DNA from: Pandoraea aquatica
GTDB taxonomy: Bacteria > Pseudomonadota > Gammaproteobacteria > Burkholderiales > Burkholderiaceae
Length of the DNA: 64,000 nucleotides
Direction of reading: 5' to 3'
Assembly: GCF_902459565.1 (NCBI RefSeq)
Contig: NZ_CABPSN010000004.1
Location: 248,001-312,000 of the forward strand
Shown here: in pieces, positions 47,206 to 56,178 of the stretch
Layout of the letters: the number at the start of each line of letters is the position of its first letter
How positions within the stretch are numbered: position 1 is the stretch's first letter
Made by a program: the position numbers and the translations under genes
The notes under the pieces: model-generated
What the model was told of the DNA's origin: nothing
Database searches by the model: none
Seen by the model: only the letters and a program-made list of their open reading frames with translations

Positions 47206-47802
47206 ATGACTTTCCGATTCGATGTAAGCGGGCGGCGCTGGCAGGCTGTCCCGGCACCGGCGCTGTCGCGTCGTCATAAGGACTGGCTGACCCGGGGCGG
47301 CGCGCTCACGCGCCATTTGTCCACGCTCGGCCGGGTGAGCGTGCGGGTGGTGGCCGAACGGGTGATGCCCGCCGATGCAGACCAATGCCGTGCGATCGGC
47401 GTGCCGCTGCGTACGCCGATGTGGGCGCGCGACGTCATCCTTCTGGTCGATGACGAGCCGGTCGTCGTGGCGCACAGTGTCACGCCGCTCACACATAGCC
47501 GTTCGATCTGGCAGGCGATGCGTCGTCTGCGTACTCGTCCGCTCGCCGATTTGCTCTATCACGATCCCACTGTCACGCGTTCCGTGCTGGTGTCGAGCCC
47601 CCTGGGCCCGCGTCACCTGCTGCACAGCCGTGCGCGACGCGATGCGCGCGACCCGCTCGTCGGTGCGAACCCACGTGCACGACTGTGGGCGCGTCGTTCG
47701 GTCTTCCTGCGCCATGGGGCACCGCTACTCGTCACCGAGGCGTTTCTTCCGCGCTTCTGGCGACGTTTGCAGGCCCTGCATGGTGAGACGGTGAACGATT
47801 GA
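47206..47802 (+). CDS. ubiC: Chorismate-pyruvate lyase
   Basis: A 198-residue UbiC, which converts chorismate to 4-hydroxybenzoate and pyruvate, the first step of ubiquinone synthesis. Seen: the N-terminal W...RRHKDWLTRGGALTRHLSTLG, the strand VVAHSVTPLT, and LVTEAFLPRF with the active-site Glu near the C-terminus. ATG 47206 is not preceded by a clear ribosome site. Its stop TGA (47800-47802) lies five bases before the next gene's ATG. Confidence 0.9.
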   Translation: MTFRFDVSGRRWQAVPAPALSRRHKDWLTRGGALTRHLSTLGRVSVRVVAERVMPADADQCRAIGVPLRTPMWARDVILLVDDEPVVVAHSVTPLTHSRSIWQAMRRLRTRPLADLLYHDPTVTRSVLVSSPLGPRHLLHSRARRDARDPLVGANPRARLWARRSVFLRHGAPLLVTEAFLPRFWRRLQALHGETVND

Positions 47803-47807
47803 GCGCT

Positions 47808-48344
47808 ATGCCGACGCCGTCTGCGCCCCCACTCAAACGCAACTTCCCGCCGGTGGTGGACACGAACACGCGTGTCCTGATCCTCGGCAGTTTGCCCGGT
47901 GAGGTTTCGCTCGCGCACCAGCAGTACTATGCGCATCCACAGAATCGTTTCTGGCATCTGGTGGGCGAGGTCATCGACGAACCCCTGCCGACGCTCCCCT
48001 ATGAGGCACGCCTCGACGTGCTCCGTATGCATGGGGTGGGGCTTTGGGATGTGGTGGCGGAGGCGCGTCGTGAAGGCAGTCTCGACAGCAACATCCGCTT
48101 GCACGCCGGCAGCGACCTGGCAGGCCTGATCGGCACCTTGCCGTCGCTGCGGGCCGTCGCCTTCAATGGCGGCACGGCGGCGCGCATCGGTCAGCGTGCA
48201 CTCGCCCAAGGCAACGTGCCGTTGCCGGTCGTGCTGCTGCCATCGAGCAGTCCTGCCTATACGATCCCGTTCGCGACCAAACGCGACGCGTGGCTTGTAT
48301 TGCGTGACTGGCTGGGAATGCCGGACGTCTCGTCCACTCGCTGA
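47808..48344 (+). CDS. DNA-deoxyinosine (hypoxanthine-DNA) glycosylase, UDG family 6
   Basis: A 178-residue uracil-DNA-glycosylase-superfamily enzyme of the deoxyinosine type: VLILGSLPGEVSLAHQQYYAHPQNRFWHLVGEVID is the family signature and LPSSSPAYTIPFATKRDAW is the substrate-binding C-terminal motif. Such enzymes excise hypoxanthine (deaminated adenine) from DNA. It follows ubiC by five bases, so translation is coupled, although the functions look unrelated. Confidence 0.87.
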   Translation: MPTPSAPPLKRNFPPVVDTNTRVLILGSLPGEVSLAHQQYYAHPQNRFWHLVGEVIDEPLPTLPYEARLDVLRMHGVGLWDVVAEARREGSLDSNIRLHAGSDLAGLIGTLPSLRAVAFNGGTAARIGQRALAQGNVPLPVVLLPSSSPAYTIPFATKRDAWLVLRDWLGMPDVSSTR

Positions 48345-48460
48345 GGGTGGCGTGAAACGCCGCGCTTGCGGTAGGGCGAACGCCGTCGCCGACAGGCAAA
48401 GCGCGTGAACCCGGTACAATGCGAACCCATCGGAATATCCCGAGCAATACTGAAGGACAC

Positions 48461-49303
48461 ATGACCCTCATCAAACGCAAATCCATCGAAGCCGAAGCGT
48501 TCGTCGCTGACGACCGTGCCGCCCGTTCACCGCGTCCCACGTACAAGCCGCGTTTCGCGCCGGTGACGTTCTCTGAAATCGGTGGCGTGCGTTACCTGCA
48601 TTTCGGTACGGAATGGGTGCAAGGGGCGATGCGTTTGTCCAAGCCGGATCGTATCGAACTCGAATACGCGCAGCAGATGATGGCGTGGTTGCTGTTCATG
48701 CGTGCGCCGAAGCACGTTGTGCAACTGGGCCTTGGCACTGGTTCGATCACGAAGTTCTCGGCCAAGCAGTTCCCGCGCACGCAAGTGACGGCGGTTGAGC
48801 TGAACCCGGCCGTGGTCGTCGCCGCCCGCACGATGTTCGATCTGCCGAGCGATTCGCGTCGATTGAAAGTGCTGGAAGCGGACGCGTGGGACTACGTCAC
48901 CGATTCCGCCAATCATGGCGCTGTGGATGTCCTGCAAATCGACCTGTACGACGCCACCGCGCGCGGCCCGGTCCATGACACTCCGGCGTTCTACAAGGCG
49001 TGCCGTGCCACGTTGCGCGAGCCGGGCATGCTGACGATGAACCTCTTCGGCGATCACGACAGCTATCCGAAGAACATCCGTCGTCTGCGTCAGGCGTTCG
49101 ACAACCGCGTGATCGAATTCCCGGAAGTGCATGACGGCAACGTCATCGTGCTGGCCTTCAACGGCCCGCTGCTGTCGGTCGAATGGAAGGACGTGGAAGC
49201 GCGCGCCAAGGTGGTGGAAGCCGCGACCGGCTTGCCCGCAAAGCGTTGGGTCAAGCAACTTCGCGAGAAGAACGGCGATGGCGGTCCGGTACTGACGGTC
49301 TGA
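48461..49303 (+). CDS. Spermidine-synthase-like methyltransferase-fold protein
   Basis: A 280-residue protein with a spermidine synthase-like Rossmann domain: VVQLGLGTGSITKFSAKQFPRTQVTAVELNPAVVVAARTMF (AdoMet/dcAdoMet site), DAWDYV, and DVLQIDLYDATARGPVHDTPAFYKACRATLREPGMLTMNLFGD. The N-terminal beta domain of true spermidine synthases is short. GAAGGA upstream supports ATG 48461 over an in-frame start 14 codons earlier. Aminopropyl transfer is possible but not proven; it is far from the SpeD gene. Closed by a bidirectional terminator. Confidence 0.82.
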   Translation: MTLIKRKSIEAEAFVADDRAARSPRPTYKPRFAPVTFSEIGGVRYLHFGTEWVQGAMRLSKPDRIELEYAQQMMAWLLFMRAPKHVVQLGLGTGSITKFSAKQFPRTQVTAVELNPAVVVAARTMFDLPSDSRRLKVLEADAWDYVTDSANHGAVDVLQIDLYDATARGPVHDTPAFYKACRATLREPGMLTMNLFGDHDSYPKNIRRLRQAFDNRVIEFPEVHDGNVIVLAFNGPLLSVEWKDVEARAKVVEAATGLPAKRWVKQLREKNGDGGPVLTV

Positions 49304-49362
49304 CGTTGTCTGCGTAGCTACGCATCGCTGTACCGTAGAAGCCGCAGTTTGCGGCAGATACA

Positions 49363-49391
49363 AAAAAGCCAGCCGAGAGGCTGGCTTTTTC
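49363..49391. terminator. Bidirectional terminator between converging genes
   Basis: AAAAAGCCAGCC (49363-49374) pairs with GGCTGGCTTTTT (49379-49390) around GAGA, with T-runs on both strands. It serves the spermidine-synthase-like gene and the DUF2322 gene. Confidence 0.9.
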
Positions 49392-49440
49392 TTTTGCGCG
49401 GTGTGCGGTCCCGAGCGCCGGGACCGTACGCATGCGCGCG

Positions 49441-49785
49441 TCAGGCGGCGACTTCGTCGATCGTCAGTGCTTCGCCACCGGCGACGATCGCCAGCAAACG
49501 GTCGACGTTCGGGTGCGCGCCCGGACGATTGCGCGCGTCGGCCGTGTGCTCACCGAAGACGGCCAGCGCATGCTCGGCAGCTTTGGCGTCGAGCGTGCCG
49601 AAGGCTTGCTTGAGGTAGTGATAGACGGCGAGCGAGCCTTGCTTGCCCGGTGCATTTTCGATGGTGCCCACAACGGCGCCGGCCGCATTGCGCAGGTCGA
49701 TGCGCGCGATGCCGTCGATGCTGCCGATCGAGGCCATCTGGGCGAGGTTTTCCTTGAACACCGGGGTCGGTTCGATGACTGCCAT
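49441..49785 (-). CDS. DUF2322-type small protein
   Basis: A 114-residue soluble protein with the pattern SIDGIARIDLRNAAGAVVGTIENAPGKQGSLAVYHYL, then a helical region and a conserved-looking FGEHTADARNRPGAHPNVDRLLAIVAGGE, resembling the uncharacterised DUF2322 family. AGGAG nine bases before ATG 49785 supports the start. Function unknown. It is the first gene reached by transcripts coming from benE. Confidence 0.75.
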   Translation of the reverse strand: MAVIEPTPVFKENLAQMASIGSIDGIARIDLRNAAGAVVGTIENAPGKQGSLAVYHYLKQAFGTLDAKAAEHALAVFGEHTADARNRPGAHPNVDRLLAIVAGGEALTIDEVAA

Positions 49786-49864
49786 GGTTGTACTGCTCCT
49801 GCGGTTACGTCAGATGAATTGAAATCGTTGCGGGCCGAATGGTATCACCCCGGCCCGTGCGGAA

Positions 49865-51061
49865 TCAGGCACGTCGCCATTGCAGAATCGCCAGCGTCAC
49901 CACGCCAGCGATCAGTCCCCAGAAGGCGGACCCGATGGAGAGTAGCGTCAGGCCGGAGGCGGTCACCATGAACGTGATGAGCGCGGCTTCGCGTTGCTTC
50001 GTGTCGTGCATGGCATTCGCCAGTCCGTTCATGATCGAGCCGAACAGCGCCAGTGCTGCAATGGAGACGACCAACGCCTTCGGAAATGCTGCAAACAGCG
50101 CAGCGATGGTCGCGCCGAACGTCCCTGCGATCAGGTAAAAGACGCCTGACCACACGGCCGCCGTATAGCGCTTGGCGGGGTCTTCATGCGCTTCGCGTCC
50201 TGTGCAGATGGCCGCCGTGATGGCCGCCAGATGAATGCCGTGCGAGCCGAACGGTGCGAGCAGCACCGACGCAATGCCCGTTGTCGAAATCAATGGCGAT
50301 GCCGGGACGTTATAACCATCCGCACGGAGCACGGCGAGTCCGGGAACGTTCTGCGATGCCATGGCCACCACGAACAGCGGGATCGCGATGCTGATCGTCG
50401 CCGACAACGAGAATGACGGCGTGGTCCATACCGGTTTTGCGAGCGACACATTGAAGTGACTGAAATCGAGCAGACCCAGTCCGCCGGCAACGGCCGTGCC
50501 CACGATCAGTGCCAGCAGAATGGCGTAGCGCGAAGCGATTCGTTTGACGATGAGGTACGTGAAGAACATCGAAAGTACGAGTGCCGTCTGGTGCTGCGCG
50601 GCGACGAAAATCTCGAGCCCGATGCGAAACAGAATGCCCGCCAGCAGCGCTGACGCCAATGCGGGCGGCACGCGTCGCATGATCGTCTCGAAGCCCCCCG
50701 TCAGCCCGCAGATTGCGATGAGTGCATTGCAGACGATGAACGCGCCAATGGCCTCACCGTAAGGCACGCCCGGCAGCGATGTGATCAGCAACGCTGCGCC
50801 CGGCGTCGACCATGCGATCACTACCGGCGTGCGGTAGCGAAGCGATAGCCCGATGGTCGTCAATCCCATGCCGATGGACAGCGCCCAGATCCACGACGAA
50901 ATCTGCGCCGGCGTGAGATGGGCGGCCTGTCCGGCCTGGAACATGAGGATGAGCGAGCTGGTATAGCCGGTCATCATCGCCACGAAGCCGGCCACGATGG
51001 CCGACGGCGACGTGTCCGCCAGCGGGCGCAGCGGGGGCAGGGGAGTGGTGCTCGACGTCAT
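49865..51061 (-). CDS. benE: Benzoate/H+ symporter, BenE family
   Basis: A 398-residue inner-membrane protein with about 12 membrane segments and the BenE pattern: IVAGFVAMMTGYTSSLILMFQAGQAA, STPGAALLITSLPGVPYGEAIGAFIV, MASQNVPGLAVLRADGYNVPASPLISTTGIASVLLAPFGSHGIHLAAITAAICTG. BenE imports benzoate or related aromatic acids with protons. No benzoate-degradation genes are visible here, so the substrate is inferred from the family. ATG 51061 is preferred over one 16 codons earlier, which adds a Thr/Gln-rich segment. Confidence 0.88.
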   Translation of the reverse strand: MTSSTTPLPPLRPLADTSPSAIVAGFVAMMTGYTSSLILMFQAGQAAHLTPAQISSWIWALSIGMGLTTIGLSLRYRTPVVIAWSTPGAALLITSLPGVPYGEAIGAFIVCNALIAICGLTGGFETIMRRVPPALASALLAGILFRIGLEIFVAAQHQTALVLSMFFTYLIVKRIASRYAILLALIVGTAVAGGLGLLDFSHFNVSLAKPVWTTPSFSLSATISIAIPLFVVAMASQNVPGLAVLRADGYNVPASPLISTTGIASVLLAPFGSHGIHLAAITAAICTGREAHEDPAKRYTAAVWSGVFYLIAGTFGATIAALFAAFPKALVVSIAALALFGSIMNGLANAMHDTKQREAALITFMVTASGLTLLSIGSAFWGLIAGVVTLAILQWRRA

Positions 51062-51199
51062 GATGGCGTGCTGTCTCTTTGGTTGCGTTGTAGTTGTGAT
51101 GTGCTGCATGTCGCATCGTGCCGCATTGTGCGGTGCGCCGTTGTGTGCGGACGGTGCTGAGCTTCCCGTGAAGCGGCGTCTTGCGAGCTTATTTGCTTG

Positions 51200-52375
51200 T
51201 TACTTGCTTAGCACCCGCATGGCCGATTCCAGCCCCGCCAGCGTAATCGGATACATCCGATTCGCGAAGAGCTGACGGATCACCGAAATCGACTGACGAT
51301 ATTGCCAAATGGCTTCCGGCTCAGGGTTCAGCCACGCGTGACGCGGGAACCGGTCGATGAAGCGGCGCAGCCAGACCGCACCGGCTTCCTTGTTGTTGTA
51401 CTCGACGGAGCCACCCGGTTGCAGCACCTCGTACGGGCTCATCGTTGCGTCGCCCACGAAGATCAGCTTGTAGTCGGCCGGATATTTGCGCAACACGTCC
51501 CACGTCTCGAATCGCTCGTTGTGACGCCGGCGGTTCTGCCGCCAGAGATAGTCGTAGACGCAGTTGTGGAAATAGTAGAACTCGAGATGCTTGAACTCCG
51601 ATTTCGCGGCCGAAAAGAGCTCTTCCGTGCGCGCAATGTGATCGTCCATCGACCCGCCCACGTCCAGCAGCATCAGCACCTTCACGTTGTTGTGACGCTC
51701 GGGCACCAGCTTAAGATCGAGCCAGCCGGCATTGGCCGCCGTGGAGCGAATCGTGTCGTCGAGATCGAGTTCCTCGGCCGCCCCTTCGCGTGCGAACTTA
51801 CGCAGGCGGCGCAGTGCAACCTTGATGTTGCGCGTGCCCAGCTCTACGGTGTCGTCGTAGTCGCGGTACGTACGTTGGTCCCATACTTTGACGGCGGTGC
51901 GATTGCCGTTGCTTTCGCCGCCGATGCGGATGCCTTCGGGGTTGAAGCCACCGTTGCCGAACGGTGAGGTGCCGCCCGTGCCGATCCATTTGCTGCCGCC
52001 TTCGTGCCGCCCCTTCTGTTCGTCGAAAAGTTGCTTCAGACGCTCCATGAGCTTGTCGAGTCCGCCCAGCGCCTGAATACGCGCTTTGTCCTCGGGGGAC
52101 AACTCGCGTTGCATCCGCTTCTTGAGCCAGTCGAGCGGCACTTCGCCGGAGGCGTCGACGATCTGTTGCACGCCTTTGAAGTACGCACCGAACGCCTGAT
52201 CGAACTTGTCGTAGTGCTTCTCGTCCTTGATGAGCGAGAGGCGCGCCAGGTAGTAAAACTCGTCGAGCGAGGGCGCGATGACCTGACGCTGAAGCGCTTC
52301 GAGCAGCGTCAGGTATTCCTTGACCGAGACCGGCAGTTTTGCCGCGCGCAAGGTGTAGAAGAAGTCGATCAGCAT
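51200..52375 (-). CDS. CoxE-like VWA domain protein
   Basis: A 391-residue protein with a C-terminal VWA (CoxE) domain containing the MIDAS motif DVGGS (Asp238, Gly240, Ser242) in LLDVGGSMDDHIARTEELF; the Thr and second Asp of MIDAS are probably TWD and GDAT further on. The N-terminal half is charged and has the Gly-rich linker GTGGTSPFGNGGFNPEGIRIGG. Its start lies 13 bases after the MoxR ATPase stop. MoxR-VWA pairs act as metal-dependent chaperones that mature or remodel other proteins. Confidence 0.9.
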   Translation of the reverse strand: MLIDFFYTLRAAKLPVSVKEYLTLLEALQRQVIAPSLDEFYYLARLSLIKDEKHYDKFDQAFGAYFKGVQQIVDASGEVPLDWLKKRMQRELSPEDKARIQALGGLDKLMERLKQLFDEQKGRHEGGSKWIGTGGTSPFGNGGFNPEGIRIGGESNGNRTAVKVWDQRTYRDYDDTVELGTRNIKVALRRLRKFAREGAAEELDLDDTIRSTAANAGWLDLKLVPERHNNVKVLMLLDVGGSMDDHIARTEELFSAAKSEFKHLEFYYFHNCVYDYLWRQNRRRHNERFETWDVLRKYPADYKLIFVGDATMSPYEVLQPGGSVEYNNKEAGAVWLRRFIDRFPRHAWLNPEPEAIWQYRQSISVIRQLFANRMYPITLAGLESAMRVLSK

Positions 52376-52388
52376 GACGTCGGCGCGC

Positions 52389-53231
52389 TTATCGGTTGGC
52401 GCGATTCATGAAGACGAGGCGCTCGAACAGGTGCATGTCCTGCTCGTTCTTGAGCAAAGCGCCCGCAAGCGGCGGGATGGCCAGCTTGTTGTCGGCGCTG
52501 CGAAGCGCTTCCGGGCCGATTTCCTCGGCCATCAGCAGCTTGAGCCAGTCGATCAGCTCCGACGTCGACGGCTTTTTCTTGAGGCCCGGGATCTCGCGCA
52601 CTTCGAAAAACGTCGCCATCGCAGCGTTGACCAGTTCGCGACGGATGTTCGGGAAATGGACGTCGATGATCGACTGCATCGTCGCCGGTTCCGGGAACTT
52701 GATGTAGTGAAAGAAGCAGCGGCGCAGGAAGGCGTCGGGCAGTTCCTTCTCGTTGTTCGACGTGATGATGACGAGCGGACGATGGCGAGCCTTCACCAGT
52801 TCTCGCGTCTCGTAGACGTAGAACTCCATGCGATCGAGCTCACGCAACAAGTCGTTCGGGAATTCGATGTCGGCCTTGTCGATCTCGTCGATCAGCAACA
52901 CGACAGGCTGGTCGGCCTCGAACGCTTGCCAGAGCACGCCCTTCACGATGTAGTTGGCGATATCGCGCACGCGCTCGTCGCCCAACTGCGAATCGCGCAG
53001 ACGCGAGACGGCGTCGTATTCGTAGAGCCCCTGCTGTGCCTTGGTGGTGGACTTCACGTGCCATTGCAGCAGCGGCATATCGAGGGCGGCAGCCACTTCC
53101 TCGGCAAGCATGGTTTTGCCGGTGCCGGGTTCGCCCTTGATGAGCAGCGGTCGTTGCAGCGTGGCCGCCGCGTTCACGGCGAGCTTGAGGTCGTCGGTGG
53201 CGACGTATTGGGAAGAGCCTTCAAAGCGCAT
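52389..53231 (-). CDS. MoxR-type AAA+ ATPase
   Basis: A 280-residue AAA+ ATPase of the MoxR branch. Walker A GEPGTGKT (33-40), Walker B VVLLIDEIDKAD, sensor 1 and arginine finger stretches (PLVIITSNNEKELPDAFLRRCFFHYIKFP) are intact. ATG 53231 starts MRFEGSSQYVATDDL; a further upstream in-frame start adds ten hydrophobic residues that do not belong. With the VWA gene it forms a MoxR-VWA chaperone pair. The client is unknown; the divergent cytochrome genes are the obvious neighbours. Confidence 0.93.
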   Translation of the reverse strand: MRFEGSSQYVATDDLKLAVNAAATLQRPLLIKGEPGTGKTMLAEEVAAALDMPLLQWHVKSTTKAQQGLYEYDAVSRLRDSQLGDERVRDIANYIVKGVLWQAFEADQPVVLLIDEIDKADIEFPNDLLRELDRMEFYVYETRELVKARHRPLVIITSNNEKELPDAFLRRCFFHYIKFPEPATMQSIIDVHFPNIRRELVNAAMATFFEVREIPGLKKKPSTSELIDWLKLLMAEEIGPEALRSADNKLAIPPLAGALLKNEQDMHLFERLVFMNRANR

Positions 53232-53388
53232 TGTCAGAGCCGTCCGCAAACAGCCGGCCAACCGGCCGGGCAGGGAAAAAGTTCAGTATAAGACATTGCG
53301 CATATGGCTCGCTTGCGCGCTGAAAATGTGCATTGACATCAATGGCTTGCGGAAAAACTTCGGAGAACTGTGCGGGTCAGCACCGAGT

Positions 53389-53416
53389 TTGCGCCTTGGA
53401 GGGTGTGGGTTACAAT
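53389..53416 (+). promoter_or_regulatory. Sigma-70-type promoter of the cytochrome pair
   Basis: TTGCGC (53389-53394), 16-base spacer, TACAAT (53411-53416), about 97 bases before the first cytochrome start. A palindrome CATTGA-CA-TCAATG lies at 53331-53344, just upstream. Confidence 0.5.
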
Positions 53417-53512
53417 CGATTGCTTTTTTCACAGGTCGACCGCCTTGGAGCCGGGACGTCGATCTGCGTGTTGCGGGCCGGTATTCCAACCAAAAACGTT
53501 CCCAAGAAGACC

Positions 53513-53878
53513 ATGAAAAAGTTCCTCACGATGATGGCGCTGGCGCTTGGCAGCACGTCGTTCATGTCGGTCAGCGCCCTTCATGCGGCCGAACTCAAGC
53601 CTGATATGGAGGCGGCAAAGAGCAAGGTAGCCATGTGTATTGGTTGCCACGGCATTGCCGACTATCGCACCGCGTTCCCCGAGGTGTATCACGTCCCCAA
53701 GATCGGCGGACAGAACGCCAAGTACATCGAAAACGCCCTGAAGGAGTACGCGAAGGGCGACCGCAAGTTCCAGACGATGCATGGCATCGCAGCCACGTTG
53801 ACCGAACAGGACATCGTCGACATCGCCGCGTACTACGCGGCGCAGACGGCGTCGACGCCGGTCAATCCCCAGAAGTAA
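53513..53878 (+). CDS. Small c-type cytochrome (first of a pair)
   Basis: A 121-residue periplasmic monoheme cytochrome c. Signal peptide MKKFLTMMALALGSTSFMSVSALHA, heme motif CIGCH (Cys42, Cys45, His46), and a candidate Met axial ligand in FQTMHGIAATL. The layout (CxxCH then GGQNAKYIENALKEYAKGDR) resembles cytochrome c4/c5-type electron carriers. ATG 53513 with AAGAAG upstream is the natural start. A second cytochrome follows 25 bases later, so both should feed the same oxidase or reductase. Confidence 0.9.
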   Translation: MKKFLTMMALALGSTSFMSVSALHAAELKPDMEAAKSKVAMCIGCHGIADYRTAFPEVYHVPKIGGQNAKYIENALKEYAKGDRKFQTMHGIAATLTEQDIVDIAAYYAAQTASTPVNPQK

Positions 53879-53903
53879 AACGTGCGTGGCTGAGGAGAAC
53901 ACG

Positions 53904-54326
53904 ATGAAGCATTCGATGCATTCGATGGCAAAGGCCGCTGCGGCGGTGTCCCTGACGCTGGGCGCGATGCTCGCCGCAATGAGCGGCAATGCCGTCGCCG
54001 CCGGCAATATCGCCAACGGTAAGGCGCTCGTCGACAAGGGCATGTGCGTCAGTTGCCATGGCGCGAACCTGAACGCGCCGATCACCCCGGAATACCCGAA
54101 GCTGGCGGGGCAGTACGCCGATTACATTTATAACGCGCTGCGTGCGTATCAGAATGAGACGAGCCTCGTCTATGGCCGCAGCAACGCGATCATGAAGACG
54201 CAGGTCATGTCGAATCCGGCGACGCTGGGCAAGGACGGCAAGGTGCGTCCGTTCACGTCGCAAGAACTGAAGGACATCTCGGCTTACATCGAGTCGCTGC
54301 CCGGCGATTTAGTGACGAAGAAGTGA
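53904..54326 (+). CDS. Small c-type cytochrome (second of a pair)
   Basis: A 140-residue periplasmic monoheme cytochrome c. Signal peptide ends near GNAVAAG; heme motif CVSCH (Cys48, Cys51, His52); candidate Met ligand in AIMKTQVMSNPA. It shares the layout KLAGQYADYIYNALRAYQNE with its neighbour (GGQNAKYIENALKEYAKG), so the pair is probably an old duplication or a split diheme c4. GAGGAGA precedes ATG 53904. Closed by a terminator. Confidence 0.9.
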   Translation: MKHSMHSMAKAAAAVSLTLGAMLAAMSGNAVAAGNIANGKALVDKGMCVSCHGANLNAPITPEYPKLAGQYADYIYNALRAYQNETSLVYGRSNAIMKTQVMSNPATLGKDGKVRPFTSQELKDISAYIESLPGDLVTKK

Positions 54327-54347
54327 GGGTTTTGACGTCTGCATGAA

Positions 54348-54380
54348 AAACGACGGTTGCCGTGAAGGTAACCGTCGTTT
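54348..54380 (+). terminator. Terminator after the cytochrome pair
   Basis: AAACGACGGTT (54348-54358) pairs with AACCGTCGTTT (54370-54380); T-rich both ways. Confidence 0.8.
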
Positions 54381-54457
54381 GCTTTCGTGCTGTCGTTCCC
54401 GTGGGGGCGAATGCCGCGGTGCGTCGTTTGCGCACTGCCGCAGCCACTAGAGGGGGC

Positions 54458-54889
54458 TTAGCGTGATGCCTGCTGCTCGATACGCTGAAGGTAGGCGTCC
54501 GAGTCGGGCGGCTGACCGCTGCGCTGGGCTTCCCACAGCGTCTGCCCCAGACACTCCATGATGCGGTGCTGTGCTTCGTGCGGCGAGTCAAGGCGATTGG
54601 TCAGCTTTTCGTACGCGGCGCGGATGCCGGGCGGCTGATCGATGGAGACCTGCTCGCTGATCGCCAGGTGCATGGACAAATGCAGGAACGGGTTAGTCTG
54701 GCCCGCTTCCGGCGAGTAATCGCGAGCGCTGGCGTCTTCGGTATCGGCAAGCGCGTCGTGGTACTCGGGGTGTTCGTTGATCCAGTCGGCGGCAATGGTT
54801 TCGAGCGGCGTCAGGATATTGCCGTCACGCTGCTTTTGCCAGGTGGTGCAGAAAAATTGCCGGACTTCGTCGCGGCTCGGATTGAACAT
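54458..54889 (-). CDS. DUF1841 protein
   Basis: A 143-residue soluble protein with the DUF1841 pattern: MFNPSRDEVRQFFCTTWQKQRDGNILTPLETIAADWINEHPEYHDAL and NPFLHLSMHLAISEQVSIDQPPGIRAAY...HEAQHRIMECLGQTLWEAQRSG. The His/Asn/Glu-rich core (HLSMHLAI, HEAQH) suggests a metal site, which has not been tested to my knowledge. Convergent with the cytochrome pair. Function unknown. Confidence 0.88.
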   Translation of the reverse strand: MFNPSRDEVRQFFCTTWQKQRDGNILTPLETIAADWINEHPEYHDALADTEDASARDYSPEAGQTNPFLHLSMHLAISEQVSIDQPPGIRAAYEKLTNRLDSPHEAQHRIMECLGQTLWEAQRSGQPPDSDAYLQRIEQQASR

Positions 54890-55056
54890 GGGGACTCCGT
54901 GGGGTTCTTTTGAGGCGTCTTGCGGCGCGCCTTGCCGTGGCTACAATGGCGAATCCGTTCGCACGAGACCGAAAGACGCCTGGCGCGCCGGTGGTGGACC
55001 GAACGCGCCGGTAACGCATTTAAAACACGCCGTATTGTCCCTCAAATCGCGTAATC

Positions 55057-56007
55057 ATGTCGCAAAGCCCCCGTACCCCCGCCGCAAGCACTGCACCGGG
55101 CGACGCGCCCGCTGCGCCCCACACCCCGCCGTCCGCGTGGGGCGGCATCGCCCTGATCGCCATCTCGGCATCGGCGTTCGGGGCGATGGCGATTTTCGCG
55201 CGCGCGGCCACGGCCTCCGGGGCCGACATGTTCGCCATGCTGCTGTTCCGCTTCTTCGTCGCGGCAATGCTATTGCTCCTCTGGTGCCGGATACAGCGGG
55301 TCCGCTTTCCATCGCGCCGCCAATCCTTGCATATCGCGCTGATGGGTGGCATCGGTTACGTCGGCCAATCGCTGTGTTTCTTTGGCGCGTTGCAGTATGC
55401 ACAGGCGTCGCTCGTGGCGCTGCTGCTCTACCTTTATCCGGTGTTCGTTACGCTATTGGCGGCGGTTTTCCTGCATGAACGGCTCACGTCGGTGAAACTC
55501 GGCGCGTTGGTCCTCTGCTCGCTGGGGACGGCCCTGACCGTCGGCGGCGGCCAGGGGCAGCCGCTGGGCATGGCGCTGGCGGTCGCCGCCGCATTGATCT
55601 ATTCGGGATACATCATCGTGGGCGCACGTTTGACGCGGGGTGTCGATGCGCGGGCGACGGCGACGCTCGTTTGTCTCGCGGCAACGGTGTCTTTCGGTCT
55701 CTTGGCGGCGGTACGCAGTTCGCAGGGGCTCCCGTTGCGTTGGCCCGCAGAGATCGGTGGATGGGCGGCGCTCACCGCGATTGCCGTCTGCTCTACTGTC
55801 ATCGCGATTCTGACCTTCTTCGCCGGTTTGCAGCGTCTTGGCGCGGGACGCGCCTCGATGCTCTCGACGCTGGAACCCGTGGTGACGGTGCTGCTCGCGG
55901 CCATGCTGCTCGGTGAAACGCTCACGGCGGGACAGTGGGCGGGCGGCGCACTCATTCTGGCGGGCGTGCTCTGGCTGTCCGCGCGCGGGACATCGGCAAA
56001 CACCTGA
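55057..56007 (+). CDS. EamA/DMT family transporter
   Basis: A 316-residue inner-membrane protein with ten membrane segments in two EamA halves; the first 30 residues are Pro/Ala-rich and cytoplasmic. Clear stretches: GIALIAISASAFGAMAIFARAA, GYVGQSLCFFGALQYAQASLVALLLYLYPVFVTLLAAVFLHERLT and ASMLSTLEPVVTVLLAAMLLGETLTAGQWAGGALILAGV. It is a second, separate DMT exporter from the one at 41 kb and stands alone. Substrate unknown. Confidence 0.88.
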   Translation: MSQSPRTPAASTAPGDAPAAPHTPPSAWGGIALIAISASAFGAMAIFARAATASGADMFAMLLFRFFVAAMLLLLWCRIQRVRFPSRRQSLHIALMGGIGYVGQSLCFFGALQYAQASLVALLLYLYPVFVTLLAAVFLHERLTSVKLGALVLCSLGTALTVGGGQGQPLGMALAVAAALIYSGYIIVGARLTRGVDARATATLVCLAATVSFGLLAAVRSSQGLPLRWPAEIGGWAALTAIAVCSTVIAILTFFAGLQRLGAGRASMLSTLEPVVTVLLAAMLLGETLTAGQWAGGALILAGVLWLSARGTSANT

Positions 56008-56178
56008 TCTCGCAGGCATTTTTGGCGTGTCTGCGCCGGTCGAACGGCGACGGTACAATCGCGCATCGCCGGTGAGTCATCCGCTTCGCCTACGATTCAT
56101 CCGCCGTAGCCGTTTTATCCGCACCCTTTGCCATTCGGTTGGCGCTCGTTTGCCATTCAACACCCGAGGTCATTTGTT

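Noticed and set aside
53331-53344. CATTGA-CA-TCAATG as an FNR/Anr box for the cytochrome genes
   Set aside because: The arms match half of an FNR site but only two bases separate TTGA and TCAA instead of six, so FNR could not bind in the usual way.
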